NCBI RefSeq assembly: GCF_023898315.1
Contig: NC_064614.1
Location: forward strand, 500,170,109-500,234,108
DNA from: Schistocerca nitens
Lineage: Eukaryota > Arthropoda > Insecta > Orthoptera > Acrididae
Direction of reading: 5' to 3'
DNA: 64,000 nucleotides
Shown here one piece after another: positions 34,261 to 47,299 of this stretch. How positions within the stretch are numbered: position 1 is the stretch's first letter; each line of letters opens with the position of its first letter. The translations under genes and the position numbers were made by a program. The notes under the pieces are model-generated. The model was not told the origin of the DNA. It saw only the letters and a program-made list of their open reading frames with translations, and ran no database searches.

Positions 34261-37200
34261 CTGGACAATTGCATTTCCAATTATCTCACCCATAAACAAT
34301 AACATTGCAGTTAGGGGAGGAAAAAAAAAGTTTGAGTCCAAGTTCAATACACCTTACCAAAGGTTGTTGCCACTGACAAGATGCTGCGACATGGTGGGTG
34401 AACTGCTTCATTGCTGTTGCTGCTGATGGTGAAGCTTGTAAAGTGAATGGCTGACCAGACCGTAACCATCTGCTGTATGTCAGCTGGGATCTTCCCAACT
34501 GTAGACTTAATATTCTCTTCTGATTCTCAGGTATTGTTGTGGGAATTATTATTTATTGTTAAACTGTTTGACTCCTCCTGAATTCTTCATTTGAGCTGCA
34601 ATACTAGCAATAAAACAAGCTCTGCGTAATCAGAGTTGTTGACCATTTGCTATGGACAACAGCTGCAAATTCTGGAGAAAATTTTCCTCAAGTGCAATAA
34701 CTTCCTTTTAATTTTGACTCCTCCCCACCTTCCCAATCAAATGTTACTACTCACTGACAGAGGCACTTCCGATCGTCCTGTCGTGGTTGCCACATATGTG
34801 ATATGTTTGTAACAGTCCATTTGTGTCTGCAGTGCACACAACCCTTTTTGTCTCAGAGTGCATGAATGAAAAGCAAATATATGTACACAGCAACTTGTAC
34901 ATAATCTTAATGGCATGACAAGTAGTTGTGTGTACACAGAAGCACTACATTATCTTTGCTGAACTTACACCACATATGCACTGATTGTTTCTGACATTCT
35001 AAAGCTTTCACCATTTCAGGATTGCTTTTAAGACCATAAGTTTCTGTTACAAAGTTGTTTTATTTTCACTGCTATCAGTGCCTGCAATTTGTGTACAACA
35101 TTTTGAACTACCCTTTATGTTAAACCCTAATGACACCAGATGAATGAAGAAACCCCAGGAAGTGAAAGTAAAAATTAAATTAGTTGGTTTCTCCAATACC
35201 AACCTTGAGTCATTATGCAACTAACTCTTAAGCTTTTATCAATGTTTAATTTCTCCAGATTATTTGCAAGATGTTAGTCCTGTTGCTATTAACTCTGGCC
35301 TTTACCTGTGTGCTGTCATATCTATTAGCAGTGGATTCCAATTGTAAAATGCTTTCACTGTTGAATAATGATCAGATCTCATTCAAAATTGAAACACCAC
35401 CAGCTAATTACATGAAATATGCTAAATGATACATTTGTGGTATTGTTTTATGACATACTGGTGTCCACGTAACTAAGCATTAATGCAGTTTGACCCATTC
35501 TTTGCTTCATGGCTGCTTTTATGCTCAAACAATTACATTCCTGTGTTAATATGGTGAAGTTTTGTACTTACTTTACTATCTTGTAGAGATTGGAACAGAA
35601 ATGTCAGTTGTTATAGTGAATAAAAATAAAAAATCCAGACCCTAAATACAGCACCTGTTCCAAAAAAAGGAAAATCCATTATATCTAAGTGGTGCATGCA
35701 TAAAAAATATTTTGTATCATATTTTGTGCATAATGATCAGTATAGGCATCCATTTTACTAAATATGCTTTTCCCAAAGGACAATTTTTTGTGAGCCCTTG
35801 CATTCTATACACCTTGGCTGTCACCCTCAGTTGAGACAGATGTCTCTCAATGAATTGATGACAAAAAAAAAAGTTATTTCTAAGAACATGTGTAAAATTG
35901 GCATCACTGCTACTCCCTAAAGATGTCATTTATACATGCAGCATTAACACAGGTTGAATTCTGACAAGATTGAGATTAAAACTCTGCCAAAGAGGCAATG
36001 TGCAGGTTTGCATAAATGAAAGCTCATCTCCCTCTATTAATAAAATTTTCCAGTAACATAATTTAAATAGATTTTCTATGCTTGTGTTCCCCAGTTATGT
36101 ATACTCTGCCATCACAGATTTCACCAGTAGTTACAACCTAGTGTGATAGGTTCTCCATATCTGTCGTGGCTGGTGTAACCTTTCCAACAGTGATAACATA
36201 TTAAAGTTCTAGTTATTTTTGAAGATACATCACAAACAAACATACATTTCTTTCGTGGACACATTCCCCAAATGATTCCACAAAATGAGAAATATATGCT
36301 GCCAGGGCACTGCTTAACTGAGATGGTTGTTACCATATCACACTGTTAGGACAGTGTTCTTAAGGCAGGACCAGTTTGAAAACATTTTTACATGAAAGTT
36401 GCTTTCCCCCTCACACACTTTCACTAGTGTCAGTATTATGCCGTATACATATCTTGCACTTGGTCACATCCTGGTGCACCTCTCATCTTGGCACCCCAGA
36501 CAGCCATATCAGTTGTGATATGTCCCATCTAGATAGGATGTCCCATCTAGAAAGGATGCAGTTGTGGCACCAATGGCACCTCTCTCAGCTTTCTGCAACA
36601 AGTGGCTGCTTGCATCACTTCGGCATTAAACTGGCCCTGTTGTAATATAAGCTTGGTGGTGGAACTTGTGCTAAAATGGGTGCAATGTCTCCAACAATAT
36701 GTCAAAACAGAATGCAGGTGTCCCTAATACTCCCATGCTTATACAATCCCTCCCTCACCCTCAATATCTTTGTTGCTTCCCTTGCAATAGCCTTTGCTTT
36801 TATTCTCATCTGTCTCTGTGTTTCCATCCTTTCTTGTCCCACCTCAATGGTCCCTTCCTATCAGCCCACCCACCTCAGTGTAAACGTCTTCTCAGCTAGT
36901 TTCAGTGCAGAGTCAGGAGCATATGGGATGTATGTGTCTTGCTTTGAGAGAGGAATGAAAGTTCAACATCTGTCAAGCAATGATCTTCACATTTTACTTG
37001 TCCCTCCATCACTCATCCTTTAATGTTTAAGATGATTTATGCCATGCAGCCTATTGCATGGGTTATTTTGTTATAACTGACAGCCACATATGAAACTTAT
37101 ACTTGCAGTCATCTCTTAATCCAGCTAATTGCACAAAGTACTTTGTATTTGGGCTGCTATCAGGTGCTGAGTTATCCAAGTGGTCTGACTCCATGTGCTG

Positions 37201-38280
37201 AATATCTCTGGAGCACTAATGTGGGAGTAAGGCAATGGTATACCACCAACAGGACCACACCTAGTAAAGCAATGCATTGTTTAAACCATTCTTTGGGTTG
37301 ATGAACACTTTTACTTTACCAACAGTGACTAAAGTAGTCATTTGAATTTTGTAACAACTGAGAGACATTGAATGCAATTACTGTAAACATTATTCAAACT
37401 ATTAATTTATGACTTTAAAACTTGTAATGGCAAAATGACAGGATGTTAAAATGGTAATTTTTCTCTTCCAAGAATTACCTGTTACTGCAGTTTTCTACAT
37501 GATTTTAATATGCTGTGATGAAAGTGATGTGTAGCTTCCAATTCCTTTCAGTTGTTGATTGTTCTTCTCTCTTTGCCATTCTGCATGCATTACTCACTGT
37601 ACTAATTCAAGAATTGAATAAATCTTTAGTTAGATGAATAGTTTTTGGATCTCTCATCATTGTCTTCTGTTCAGTAGAGTGTAAGTATTATTGTTTGCCA
37701 TGTTGCCTGTGAGAGACATGGAGAGTCCCTATCATGGCTTATTTTATGGTGATTTTGTGCTGCAGAGCATGCTATTAAGTCATACAAAGAATTAAATGTG
37801 TAGGTCATTTGTGATATTGGTCTGTCACAGGTGTGAGTGTGAGAGCTGCCCATCTGTGGGCACCTTGAGGTCATTTGTCACGAGATGGAGCGTAATGCAT
37901 GTGCTGTTCATCTACGGGAAAAGATTCTGCTCATCACAATTGGAAAACATGTACCTATTTTGGCCCATAGCTTTAATCCACTAAGCTTTGAAACGCCGTT
38001 ATGCATTTTCAATTTTATGTTCAGTAACACAACATGTGGAAAGAATAAACTATGATCTGTAAGATCTATTAACCTATTTCATTTACACAGAAATGTGAAG
38101 TTCAGAGCAGGCGTACAACTTGCCAAAAAGGCTCTTTCTTTATCTCATTCAAGCATATTTTTAAATGTATTTTGTTCAGAATTGACACCTGGAGTGAAAC
38201 TACTGCTCATGCAACTTACTGTTCTAGTTTTATGAACATACTTGAGGCTACACATAAGCTATCATTTAATGAATTTCATT
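34261..38280. other. 4 kb without recognised genes
   Basis: AT-rich, with short open frames of no recognisable family. The only structure noticed is a small direct duplication of TGTCCCATCTAGA at 36530-36553. Nothing here suggests a host exon with convincing splice context. Confidence 0.4.
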
Positions 38281-38289
38281 ATTGAGAAA

Positions 38290-39620
38290 ACACTTTCACA
38301 CAAATATATGATGTAAGCACTTGCAGACTTGAGCAGTTATTTTAAAAAATTGCAGGAACTGTTCACATAGTAAATTCTTGTACAAGGTTTCAAAATTTTC
38401 TGCAGTGTGAAACCTCTTCCTTATCATACAATCATACAGAAAGGTAATGAGTTCCAACTGAATTTCAGGAGTTGTGTTCAATGGCCAGTGCCAAAGAAGG
38501 TGCAAAAATATTAAAACTAAATTAAAACTAATTTTAGTTGCTAAATATATTGTGTTTGAGACATTAAAGTGCTTGGTTAGGCCTGTTACAAAGCCGAGTT
38601 CTAATATCCAGGGAAGTTTCAAACTCTCTTATTGGCTTTCTTTTCATTTGTGTGAATAGCAGGTAGGGGAAAAAACTAGCATAGTTTGCAAAAAGAAAGC
38701 ACACTGCCATATTCACAGTCGAGTTCTGCCAGAAATGATGTGAACTACCGGTGCCTCAGACCACGCAATGTAGTATTATAATTGTTTCTATAACTATACT
38801 GTGGGATCTTGCCACATTTTCCTGGCAGAATATCATGATGCAGAACACAATTCGTCGGTGGCATTTCATGCTGAATACCAGCTTTTCCCAACTCTCTTCT
38901 CAGCAAAGAGACAGCACCACACTTGTGATCAATCATTGCAAGAGTTCTATCTGCTGCTGTTTTTTCCAACAAAGGTCAGATTTGTCGATTATCTTTTCTA
39001 AGAAAGAAAATATGTTGTAGGCCATAGGTGTCATGTGCTGGGACTAACTCGAAGAGTCCATCACACTGCACACTCAAAGTCAACACAACCCACAAACCAG
39101 CTAGTTGACCAACATCAGTGCTTTCGTCCAAAGCCATAGAGAGAAAATGCCATTTCTTCAATACATATGCAAATATTTTTCTTTGAAAAGATGATTTTTT
39201 TTAAAAGGGAAATTTCTACTGGACATAAAATTGTTGAGGCATTCACAGAACATACTTCCACAAATTCTGCATCACTTAAGACCTAAGTAGTGGATCAGTT
39301 TTATTCTAACATTACTATGCACTGCACGACTTTACTCCCATAAACTGGTTACATGGAGGAGGTAAAACTGAGGGCAAAACCACCTGATGTGTTAGCAAAA
39401 TTCCAAAAACTGACCTATCCACTTGCGTGAATGGTTAGTTCTTTCTCTCTCTAATGTCTTAAGCTCCATGAAGTTTGGGTTCCTAATTTTCAGTATTCAG
39501 ATTGATGACAAATTTCTCAAGCAGCAGTTGGAAATGTTTCTTCACATTATACTTCAATGCCAGTAATTTTGTATTACAAAACAAGCACTGAGGACTGCAT
39601 TGTGTTTCAGTAATTTTTTT
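38290..39620 (-). pseudogene. hAT transposase fossil (GTF2IRD2/ZBED-like type)
   Basis: In minus-strand order: fragments around 39.4-39.6 kb resembling the zinc-finger-proximal part; the catalytic-region motif KWHFLSMALDESTDVGQLA; then AMIDHKCGAVSLLRRELGKA and CVLHHD; and further down WILELGFVTGLTKHFNVSN with TPEIQLELITFLYDCMIRKRF. These occur in the same order in the hAT-derived proteins related to GTF2IRD2 and ZBED. Several frameshifts and stops, no ends identified, so it is dead and old. Confidence 0.75.
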
Positions 39621-40659
39621 CCCCGCTGTTGGTTTAAATGCAAGGATTCATTATATTTCCATCCTGATGAGCGTAATTACTCCTCAGCCACTTCCTTCTG
39701 ATTAGTTATGTCTTCTTACCAGAAACAAGGCCTTATCATAGACAATACTAACCACACATGGTCAACAGGCAGTTTTGCTGTGCATATGTCAGTTTGAAAC
39801 AAATAGTGCTAGAAGAATGTGGGGTGGAGGGGAAATTCCAGGCTCATAGCATTAGTGAGAGGGAGGCAGAACCATGGGCAGGCAATGTCAGCCTCAAGCA
39901 GACACCTGTGCCTACATTTGCCCAGACCTGGTCTATCACATTCCACAGTAATAATGTGTGATTTGTTCCTTAGGCACTACTAGAACTACAGTGCTTTTTG
40001 TTACATGAGCAGCTCACATTATCAGTGACATGTACACTAAACAAAGCGAGAGTACAACAGTTTTCAATACACAGTGTATCAAAAGGTTTTGTAAGTTCTG
40101 AACAGCTTCTTGTACACAGTGGTCAGACAGTTCTCTGCAGCTGGGTTACCCAAGTGGGCTGCCTCAGTTTGTGCTGATTATTTCCAGAGCATTGACTGTG
40201 ATGCTTTATATTTTGTACTTTCAATGTAGCTTATGAAATAACACTGTTGAATTTGAAATTATCCACTTTTCCTGTTTCGTTCTAGCATAATAATTTGTCT
40301 ATAGACGGCTTTCAAAGCCTGGATGTCTGTAACGGAACAGTTACTGGAAGCATATTGATATGTTTTGTGTGCATAAGCACAATGAATTGCCCCAAGGATT
40401 CAGAACCAAAATATTAAGTTGGTAGAATTCTTAGCATTCATTTATAAATAATTCTGTATGAGAAATATAAGTTGATTTACAAATTATGCTTAACCAACAT
40501 GATACAAACTGTGTGTTTTTTATTTTTGTTTTCCTTCCTTTCATGTACAACACACATCACAGACCTGAAACATGCAACATCAGTTTGTCAGTGCAACAAT
40601 TCACAATTACACATATTTCTGAGTGCTTACATAAAAAATAAATTGAAAATTTATCTTGA
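39621..40659. other. Unassigned AT-rich DNA
   Basis: No coding or repeat feature recognised. Confidence 0.35.
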
Positions 40660-40661
40660 TA

Positions 40662-41886
40662 CACTATGTGATCAAAAGTATCTGGACACCCTGTTGAAAA
40701 TGGCTAACAAGTTCGTGGCTCCCTCCATTGGTAATGCTGGAATTCAGTATGGTGTTTCTCCCACCCTTAGCCTTGATGACAGCTTCCACTCTCGCAGGCA
40801 TACATTCAATCAGGTGTTGGAAGGTTTCTTGGGGAATGGCAGCCCATTCTTCAGAGTGCTGCACTGAGGAGAGGTATTGATGTCAGTCAGTGGCCTGGCA
40901 TGAAGTCGGCATTCCAAAGCATCTCAAAGGTGTTCTATAGGATTCAGGTCAAGACTTTGAGCAGGCCAGTCCATTACAGGGATGTTATTGTCATGTAACC
41001 ACTCCACCACAGGCCATGAATTATGAACATGTGCTCGATCATATTGAAATACGCAGTCACCATCCTCAAATTGCTGTTCAACAGTGGGAAGCAAGACGGT
41101 GCTTAAAACACAAATGTAGGCCTGTGCTGTGATAGCGCCATGCAAAACAAAAAGGGGTGCAAGCCCCTCCATGAAAAACACGACCACATCATGACACCAC
41201 CGCCTCCGAATTGTATTGTTGGCACTACACACGCTGGCAGATGACGTGCACCGAGCATTTGCCATACCCACACCTTGCCATTGGATCGCCACATTGTTAA
41301 TCATGATTTGTCACTCCACACAACGTTTCTCCACTGTCCACACTCCTTACACCAAGCGAGGCGTCGTTCAGCATTTACTGGTAAGATGTGTACTTATGAG
41401 CAGCCACTCGACCATGAAATCCAAGTTTTCTCACCTCCTGCCTAACTGTCATAGTACTTGCAGTGGATCCTGATGCAGTTTGGAATTCCTGTGTGATGCT
41501 CTGGATAGATGTCTGCCTGTTACACATTACAACCCTCTTCAACTGTCGGCGGTCTCTGTCGGTCAACAGACGTCAGCCTGTACACTTTTGTGCTGTACTT
41601 GTCCTTTCATGTTTCCACTTCACTATCAAATCGGAAACAGAAGACCTAGGTATGTTTAGTAGCGTGGAAATCTCGCGTACAGCCATATGACACAAGTGAC
41701 ACCCAATCACCTGACCGCGTTCGAAGTCTGTGAGTTCTGTGGAGCACCCCATTCTGCTCTCTCATGATGTCTAATGACTACTGAGGTCGCTGATATAGAG
41801 TACCTGGCAGTAGGAGGCAGCACAATGCACCTAATATGAAACACGTATGTTTTTGGGGGTGTTCGGATACTTTTGATCACATAGTG
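40662..41886 (-). mobile_element. Tc1-like transposon, decayed
   Basis: 1225 bp with inverted ends starting CACTATGTGATCAAAAGTAT (about 29 bp, one or two mismatches) and TA duplications at 40660-40661 and 41887-41888. The ends are those of a widespread Tc1 lineage. The transposase inside is broken, so this copy is not autonomous. Confidence 0.93.
40664..41760 (-). pseudogene. Tc1-like DD34E transposase remnant
   Basis: Fragments in order on the minus strand: helix-turn-helix parts near 41.6-41.75 kb (ELTDFERGQVIGCH-like); DRDRRQLKRVVMCNRQTSIQ; the catalytic domain with a QYDRAHVHNSWPVVEW stretch and SLDLNPIEHL; and the tail PQETFQHLIECMPARVEAVI. Between the last two acids I count 34 residues, the DD34E spacing. 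The second acid lies in YDRAH instead of the usual QDNAP, showing decay. At least three frame breaks separate the fragments. Confidence 0.85.
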
Positions 41887-41888
41887 TA

Positions 41889-43079
41889 TCTAGTAGAGGA
41901 TTCTCATTATCAAAGCCTCTTTCTCTATCAGTGTTTCTCTGATCTGTTACATAAGTTTTACAAGTTCTCATACAAGTGATACATGAAAAACATTTGTCAA
42001 TATGTTTTGTCCAGATACAGCAGAGTGTGTCACAAAGTAACACACATTGGTTTATAATGCATAAAATGAACTTTTTGTACCATTTCACAGTCCTGGTCAC
42101 TGATCCAATTGAGCTCAATGGTCTGTTAGAAAGGTCAACTGCCTCATGATTTCATTTTGATCAGTTTTGTGATATTTCCCCTGATCTTCCTGTCAGTTGC
42201 TTTATCTTTTGAATTTATATAATGTTGTACTGGTCAACAAACATGCTTCTTGTATCATGCAGGATGACTGTCAAGCAATTACTAATTGACATTTATTGCA
42301 TTTCTCCTTGATTCAGTTTCTCCAGCAGTTTTCACGTGTTGCAGCTACTTCCACAAAGAATGGGAAGCCACAGAAACATCCCTGAGATTGGGTACCAGTT
42401 GTCTACATAAAAACCTAATGCATTTGAAAGAAATCAACTGTTTGAGAGATAATTGCCCATTTCTGAATAACAGGCTTTCATCAATGAAAAATTTTTTGAC
42501 AGGAATAAAATGCACTGTAGGATGCCTTGAATTTTACCGACAATGTTCCTAATTCTGTATATCCTTGGAAATTTCTTTAATTATCATGCAGTATAAGGAT
42601 GTTGTGGACTGGTCAGACTTCATTTATTGAAATAGACAGTAAATGCTGCCTATCAGCTACTGCTGCAGTAAAGATAATTCCAAATGGCTTTCCACATTTT
42701 GATTTCTCTGGCAAAACTGTTCTTTTTATTTCCTTTTGTGAAATATTTTTGAGTCTGTTCTAACAAGTGTTACAATATAAGACAGAAAACTTTTCCCCTT
42801 CTTCCTTCAGTCATCAGGATTTGACAAACATAATGACTAATAAATTTAATTTTGTTAGTAAGATGATGGTGACACACATCTGCAGTCAAATTTCCTTTAG
42901 TTAGTAAGAGTATTAACAATGATGTGCTTATTCCTATTGCTGAAGTAATTTATGAAACTTTCACAAGTAACAATTATAATTCCTTTTCTGAACACTGTGA
43001 TTTATTAGGCGACATTCATACAAGGTGGGTGTTGATAGTGATTTTCTTTTCCATTGCCTCAAGTCTCACTGAAAATTTT
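41889..43079. other. Unassigned AT-rich DNA
   Basis: No family-like coding signal. Short open frames only. Confidence 0.35.
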
Positions 43080-43549
43080 CTGTGCTGAAGTGTTCAAGGT
43101 ACAATCAGTCTTCAAAAGAGACTGCACTCATACGACCCATCCTAAAACATTGGTCCAGGGTGTGGGGCACGTACCAGATGGGACTAACAGGGGATATTGA
43201 ACATATTCAGAGAAGGGCAGCACAAATGGTCACAGGTTTGTTTAATCTGTGGGAGAGTGTCACAGTGATAATGAAGGAACTGAACTGACAGACTCTTGAA
43301 GACAGAGAAAGTCTATTAACAGTCGTTGACTCACCTCCGAACATGTTCTCCGTAGTTGAGAACGAAACGTTAGGTAGAAGTAGTTTTACAGATCGACCAC
43401 GGCAACTTAGCCCGGAAGTGTTTATTGATGAAGACGCCGGCCGTGAAAGCCTACATGGAATGATTCTATTAACAAAGTTTCAAGAACTGGTTTTAAGTTA
43501 TTACTCTAGGGATATACATCAGCCTACTCTAGGGATATACAACAACCCC
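43080..43549 (+). pseudogene. Jockey/CR1-type LINE C-terminus, first part
   Basis: Plus-strand translation has ALIRPILKHWSRVWGTYQ, then IEHIQRRAAQMVTGLF. This is the conserved tail after the reverse transcriptase in Jockey/CR1 elements (usually L-RPILEYASPVWDP, then IE-VQRRAARFVTG). Frames break repeatedly. A SINE separates it from its 3' end. Confidence 0.75.
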
Positions 43550-43551
43550 AA

Positions 43552-43816
43552 CCGAGCGAGGTGGCGCAGTGGTTAGCACACTGGACTCGCATTCGGGAGG
43601 ACGACGGTTCAATCCCGTCTCCAGCCATCCTGATCTAGGTTTTCCGTGATTTCCCTAAATCGTTTCAGGCAAATGCCGGGATGGTTCCTTTGAAAGGGCA
43701 CAGCCGATTTCCTTCCCAGTCCTTCCCAAACCCGAGCTTGCGCTCCGTCTCTCATGACCTCGTTGTCGACGGGACATTAAACACTAACCACCACCACCAC
43801 CACCACCACCACCACC
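43552..43816 (+). mobile_element. tRNA-derived SINE, family A, with (CAC)n tail
   Basis: Starts CCGAGCGAGGTGGCGCAGTGG (A box) and has GACGGTTCAATCCC (B box). It carries the shared body with TTTTCCGTGATTTCCC and ends ACATTAAACACTAACC followed by a CAC microsatellite (43787-43816). It is inserted in the LINE C-terminus. Same family as 28475-28710, opposite strand. Confidence 0.93.
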
Positions 43817-44010
43817 TATGTATCTCTCACATAGGGATTGCGAGAATAAGATTAGAATAAATACTGCATGCACAGAGGCATTCAAACAATTGTTATTCCC
43901 ATGCACCATATGTAAATGGAACAGGAAGACCTCCTAATAACTGGTAGGAAGTACCCTCTGCCATGCATCTCACGGTGGTTTGCAGAGTATAGGTGTAGAT
44001 GTAGAAGCGT
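43817..44010 (+). pseudogene. Jockey/CR1-type LINE 3' end
   Basis: Continuation of the LINE beyond the SINE: AGATTAGAATAAATACTGC, then ACAGAGGCATTCAAACAATT, and the 3' tail GGTGTAGATGTAGA, a GATGTA-type repeat seen in this locust LINE family. Confidence 0.65.
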
Positions 44011-45130
44011 ATGTTTTCCACAAAGCTTGTGTAGCATTCTAAAATTTAGGGGAAAAGCAATAGCTATTCAACCAGTCTTACCATTATTTGAATCAGATGA
44101 AAACTTTTGATCTGATGATTATACAGCTGTTTCATACTCTCTCTTTCTTGTGTGTATTTTCTAAATGTCTTTTTCTGGAGCTCTGAGCAGAAACACCAAT
44201 CCTGTTTGTCAACAGAAGAGATCTTATTCTTACTAACTAACAGAAGTTAGTGGACACTGTTGTGGATATACAAAGGTAATAATTATCTACTGCTGTTGAT
44301 TGTTGCCATCCACTGAGAAAGGGGTTGTCAATACATTGTGGAATGTGTTAATGGTATTACTGTATGTCATTTACAGGACAATTAATGGAAAAGAATTCCT
44401 TATTCATTGCAGCACCACAGAAATCGACTGTCATTGACACAGTATAGGACAAGACTACTTTATGCTACTATAAAATACAACACAGAAACATAATGGGATG
44501 TCAGTGTTCATTCCAGATGAATATGAAATAAAAAAGGATGGCCATACAGAGAATAACAAACACTTGTGCAGTACATATATTGAAGTATTGAGCTAAGACA
44601 AAATTCGCATGGAATGTTTGGAAGCAGTTTCCTATGGCAAGCACATTCTGCAAGATACCATACCATGTGCATATGGACTTGACATAGTTTCATGGTTGTG
44701 GTTTAAGAACCGAGCAAGAGTGCTGTAGTATTTATGTATCATGCTCTCAAAATTTTTGTCCAACATATAGGTAATCTGTGAGTGTACTTACTTAGACATG
44801 AGCCATAAAATCTAAATATTTGGTGACATTAATACTAATGTGATGATGGATGTTGGATGCCTTGAAGTCTTATAATTTCTCTTGCCTTAACTATAAGCCT
44901 AATAGGCAGAATGCCTGTCTACATATTGTTATTTCAGACGTTTGCAAAGCTGACATAGTTTTAAATATTGTTAAAATTATGCTTTCTGACCATGGCAGAA
45001 TATTCCTAAAGTTAATGAAGCTCAAAAAAGATCATGCTCAGCCAATACAATCAGGGCAGTTGAAAAGTTAAGTCCACCAAATGTAACAAATCTCACACAC
45101 AGATTTTTCGGCACTGAATGGTGTATCATT
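44011..45130. other. Unassigned AT-rich DNA
   Basis: No coding or repeat feature recognised. Confidence 0.35.
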
Positions 45131-45142
45131 CTCATGGTGGAT

Positions 45143-47059
45143 CATCATCATTATCATCATCATCATTTAAGACTGATTGTGCCTTTCAGCGTTCAGTCTG
45201 GAGCATAGCCCCCCTTATAAAATTCCTCCATGATCCCCTATTCAGTGCTAACATTGGTGCCTCTTCTGATGTTAAACCTATTACTTCAAAATCATTCTTA
45301 ACCGAATCCAGGTACCTTCTCCTTGGTCTGCCCCGACTCCTCCTACCCTCTACTGCTGAACCCATGAGTCTCTTGGGTAACCTTGCTTCTCCCATGCGTG
45401 TAACATGACCCCACCATCTAAGCCTGTTCGCCCTGACTGCTACATCTATAGAGTTCATTCCCAGTTTTTCTTTGATTTCCTCATTGTGGACACCCTCCTG
45501 CCATTGTTCCCATCTACTAGTACCTGCAATCATCCTAGCTACTTTCATATCCGTAACCTCAACCTTATTGATAAGGTAACCTGAATCCACCCAGCTTTCG
45601 CACCCATACAACAAAGTTGGTCGAAAGATTGAACGGTGCACAGATAACTTAGTCTTGGTACTGATTTCCTTCTTGCAGTAGAGAGTAGATCGTAGCTGAG
45701 CGCTCACTGCATTAGCCTTGCTACACCTCGCTTCCAGTTCTTTCACTATGTTGCCATCCTGTGAGAATATGCATCCTAAGTACTTGAAACCGTCCACCTG
45801 TTCTAACTTTGTTCCTCCTATTTGGCACTCAATCCGTTTATATTTCTTTCCCACTGACATTACTTTCGTTTTGGAGATGCTAATCTTCATACCATAGTCC
45901 TTACATTTCTGATCTAGCTCTGAAATATTACTCTGCAAACTTTCAATCGAATCTGCCATCACAACTAAGTCATCCGCATATGCAAGACTGCTTATTTTGT
46001 GTTCACATATCTTAATCTCACCCAGCCAGTCTATTGTTTTCAACATATGATCCATAAATAATATGAACAACAGTGGAGACAGGTTGCAGCCTTGTCTTAC
46101 CCCTGAAACTACTCTGAACCATGAACTCAGTTTACCGTCAACTCTAACTGCTGCCTGACTATCCATGTAAAGACCTTTAATTGCTTGCAAAAGTTTGCCT
46201 CCTATTCCATAATCTCGTAGAACAGACAATAACTTCCTCCTAGGAACCCGGTCATATGCCCTTTCTAGATCTATAAAGCATAGATACAATTCCCTGTTCC
46301 ACTCATAACACTTCTCTATTATTTGTCTTAAGCTAAAGATCTGGTCCTGACAACCTCTAAGAGGCCTAAACCCACACTGATTTTCATCCAATTGCTCCTC
46401 AACCAATACTCGCACTTTCCTTTCAACAATACCTGAGAAGATTTTACCCACAACGCTGATTAAAGAGATACCTCTGTAGTTGTTACAATCTTTTCTGTTT
46501 CCATGTTTAAAGATTGGTGTGATTACTGCTTTTGTCCAGTCTGATGGAACCTGTCCCGACTCCCAGGCCATTTCAATTATCCTGTGTAGCCATTTAAGAC
46601 CTGACATTCCACTGTATTTGATGAGTTCCGACTTAATTTCATCCACCCCAGCTGCTTTATTGCACTGCAATCTATTGACCATTTTCTCCACTTCCTCAAA
46701 CGTGATCCTATTTCCATCATCATTCCTATCCCATTCTACCTCGAAATCTGAAACATTACTGATCGTATTTTCACCTACATTGGGCAACTCTTCAAAATAT
46801 TCCCTCCATCTGCCCAAGGCATCCACAGGATTCACCAGCAGTTTTCCTGACCTGTCCAAAATACTTGTCATTTCCTTCTTACCTCCCTTTCGAAGACTGC
46901 TAATTACAATCCAGAATGGCTTTCCAGCAGCTTGACCCAATGTCTCCAACCTGTTTCCAAAGTCTTCCCAAGATTTCTTCTTGGATGCTGCAATTATCTG
47001 TTTGGCTTTGTTTCTTTCTTCAACATAACTTTCTCTGTCTACCTGAGTTCTAGTATGTA
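45143..47059 (-). mobile_element. RTE-clade LINE, 5'-truncated, with perfect target duplications
   Basis: A 12-bp direct repeat CTCATGGTGGAT at 45131-45142 and 47060-47071 brackets the insertion. The 3' end (left, minus strand) is an (ATG/GAT)n tract, visible as ATCATCATCATTATCATC on the plus strand. The whole insert is coding up to the truncation, so only the 5' UTR and the endonuclease are missing. Perfect duplications and an open frame mean a recent insertion. Confidence 0.95.
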
Positions 47060-47060
47060 C
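45186..47060 (-). CDS. RTE LINE reverse transcriptase, truncated at its start
   Basis: Open without interruption from the 5' truncation (47060) to a TGA at 45186-45188, about 624 codons. There is no true start codon; the first visible residues are VHTRTQVDRES. Numbering from the leucine codon at 46949, the fingers lie near 140-165 (NNYRGISLI), catalytic aspartate D227 in CFIDLERAYD, the GVRQG motif at 283-287, and the YADD catalytic pair at 324-327. The tail carries YLGCIFSQDGN and WWGHVTRMGEARLPKRL, then a basic EGRRSRGRPRRRY motif. The apurinic-type endonuclease expected upstream is missing, so the protein could not start a new insertion by itself. It is a different RTE family from 12326-14905. 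Confidence 0.92.
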   Translation of the reverse strand, partial: VHTRTQVDRESYVEERNKAKQIIAASKKKSWEDFGNRLETLGQAAGKPFWIVISSLRKGGKKEMTSILDRSGKLLVNPVDALGRWREYFEELPNVGENTISNVSDFEVEWDRNDDGNRITFEEVEKMVNRLQCNKAAGVDEIKSELIKYSGMSGLKWLHRIIEMAWESGQVPSDWTKAVITPIFKHGNRKDCNNYRGISLISVVGKIFSGIVERKVRVLVEEQLDENQCGFRPLRGCQDQIFSLRQIIEKCYEWNRELYLCFIDLERAYDRVPRRKLLSVLRDYGIGGKLLQAIKGLYMDSQAAVRVDGKLSSWFRVVSGVRQGCNLSPLLFILFMDHMLKTIDWLGEIKICEHKISSLAYADDLVVMADSIESLQSNISELDQKCKDYGMKISISKTKVMSVGKKYKRIECQIGGTKLEQVDGFKYLGCIFSQDGNIVKELEARCSKANAVSAQLRSTLYCKKEISTKTKLSVHRSIFRPTLLYGCESWVDSGYLINKVEVTDMKVARMIAGTSRWEQWQEGVHNEEIKEKLGMNSIDVAVRANRLRWWGHVTRMGEARLPKRLMGSAVEGRRSRGRPRRRYLDSVKNDFEVIGLTSEEAPMLALNRGSWRNFIRGAMLQTER

Positions 47061-47299
47061 TCATGGTGGATGAATAATTAAATTATGCCTTTGATTATTT
47101 CTTACAAACCATTATCACTGTCTATTGTGAATATTATCCCCTCATCACGAAACACAACAGACTTGAATAAGTTAAGAATTCTGTTAAAAATTAGCCATGA
47201 TAAGTCTCACACTAACAATTAGTAAAGACACTGATAAGCCAAATTAAAGAAGTTTTACAGAATAAAATCATTTCTTGAAAGAAAAAAAGAAAAACAATG

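Noticed and set aside
46480-46935. 151-codon open frame on the plus strand
   Set aside because: Antisense shadow of the RTE reverse transcriptase.
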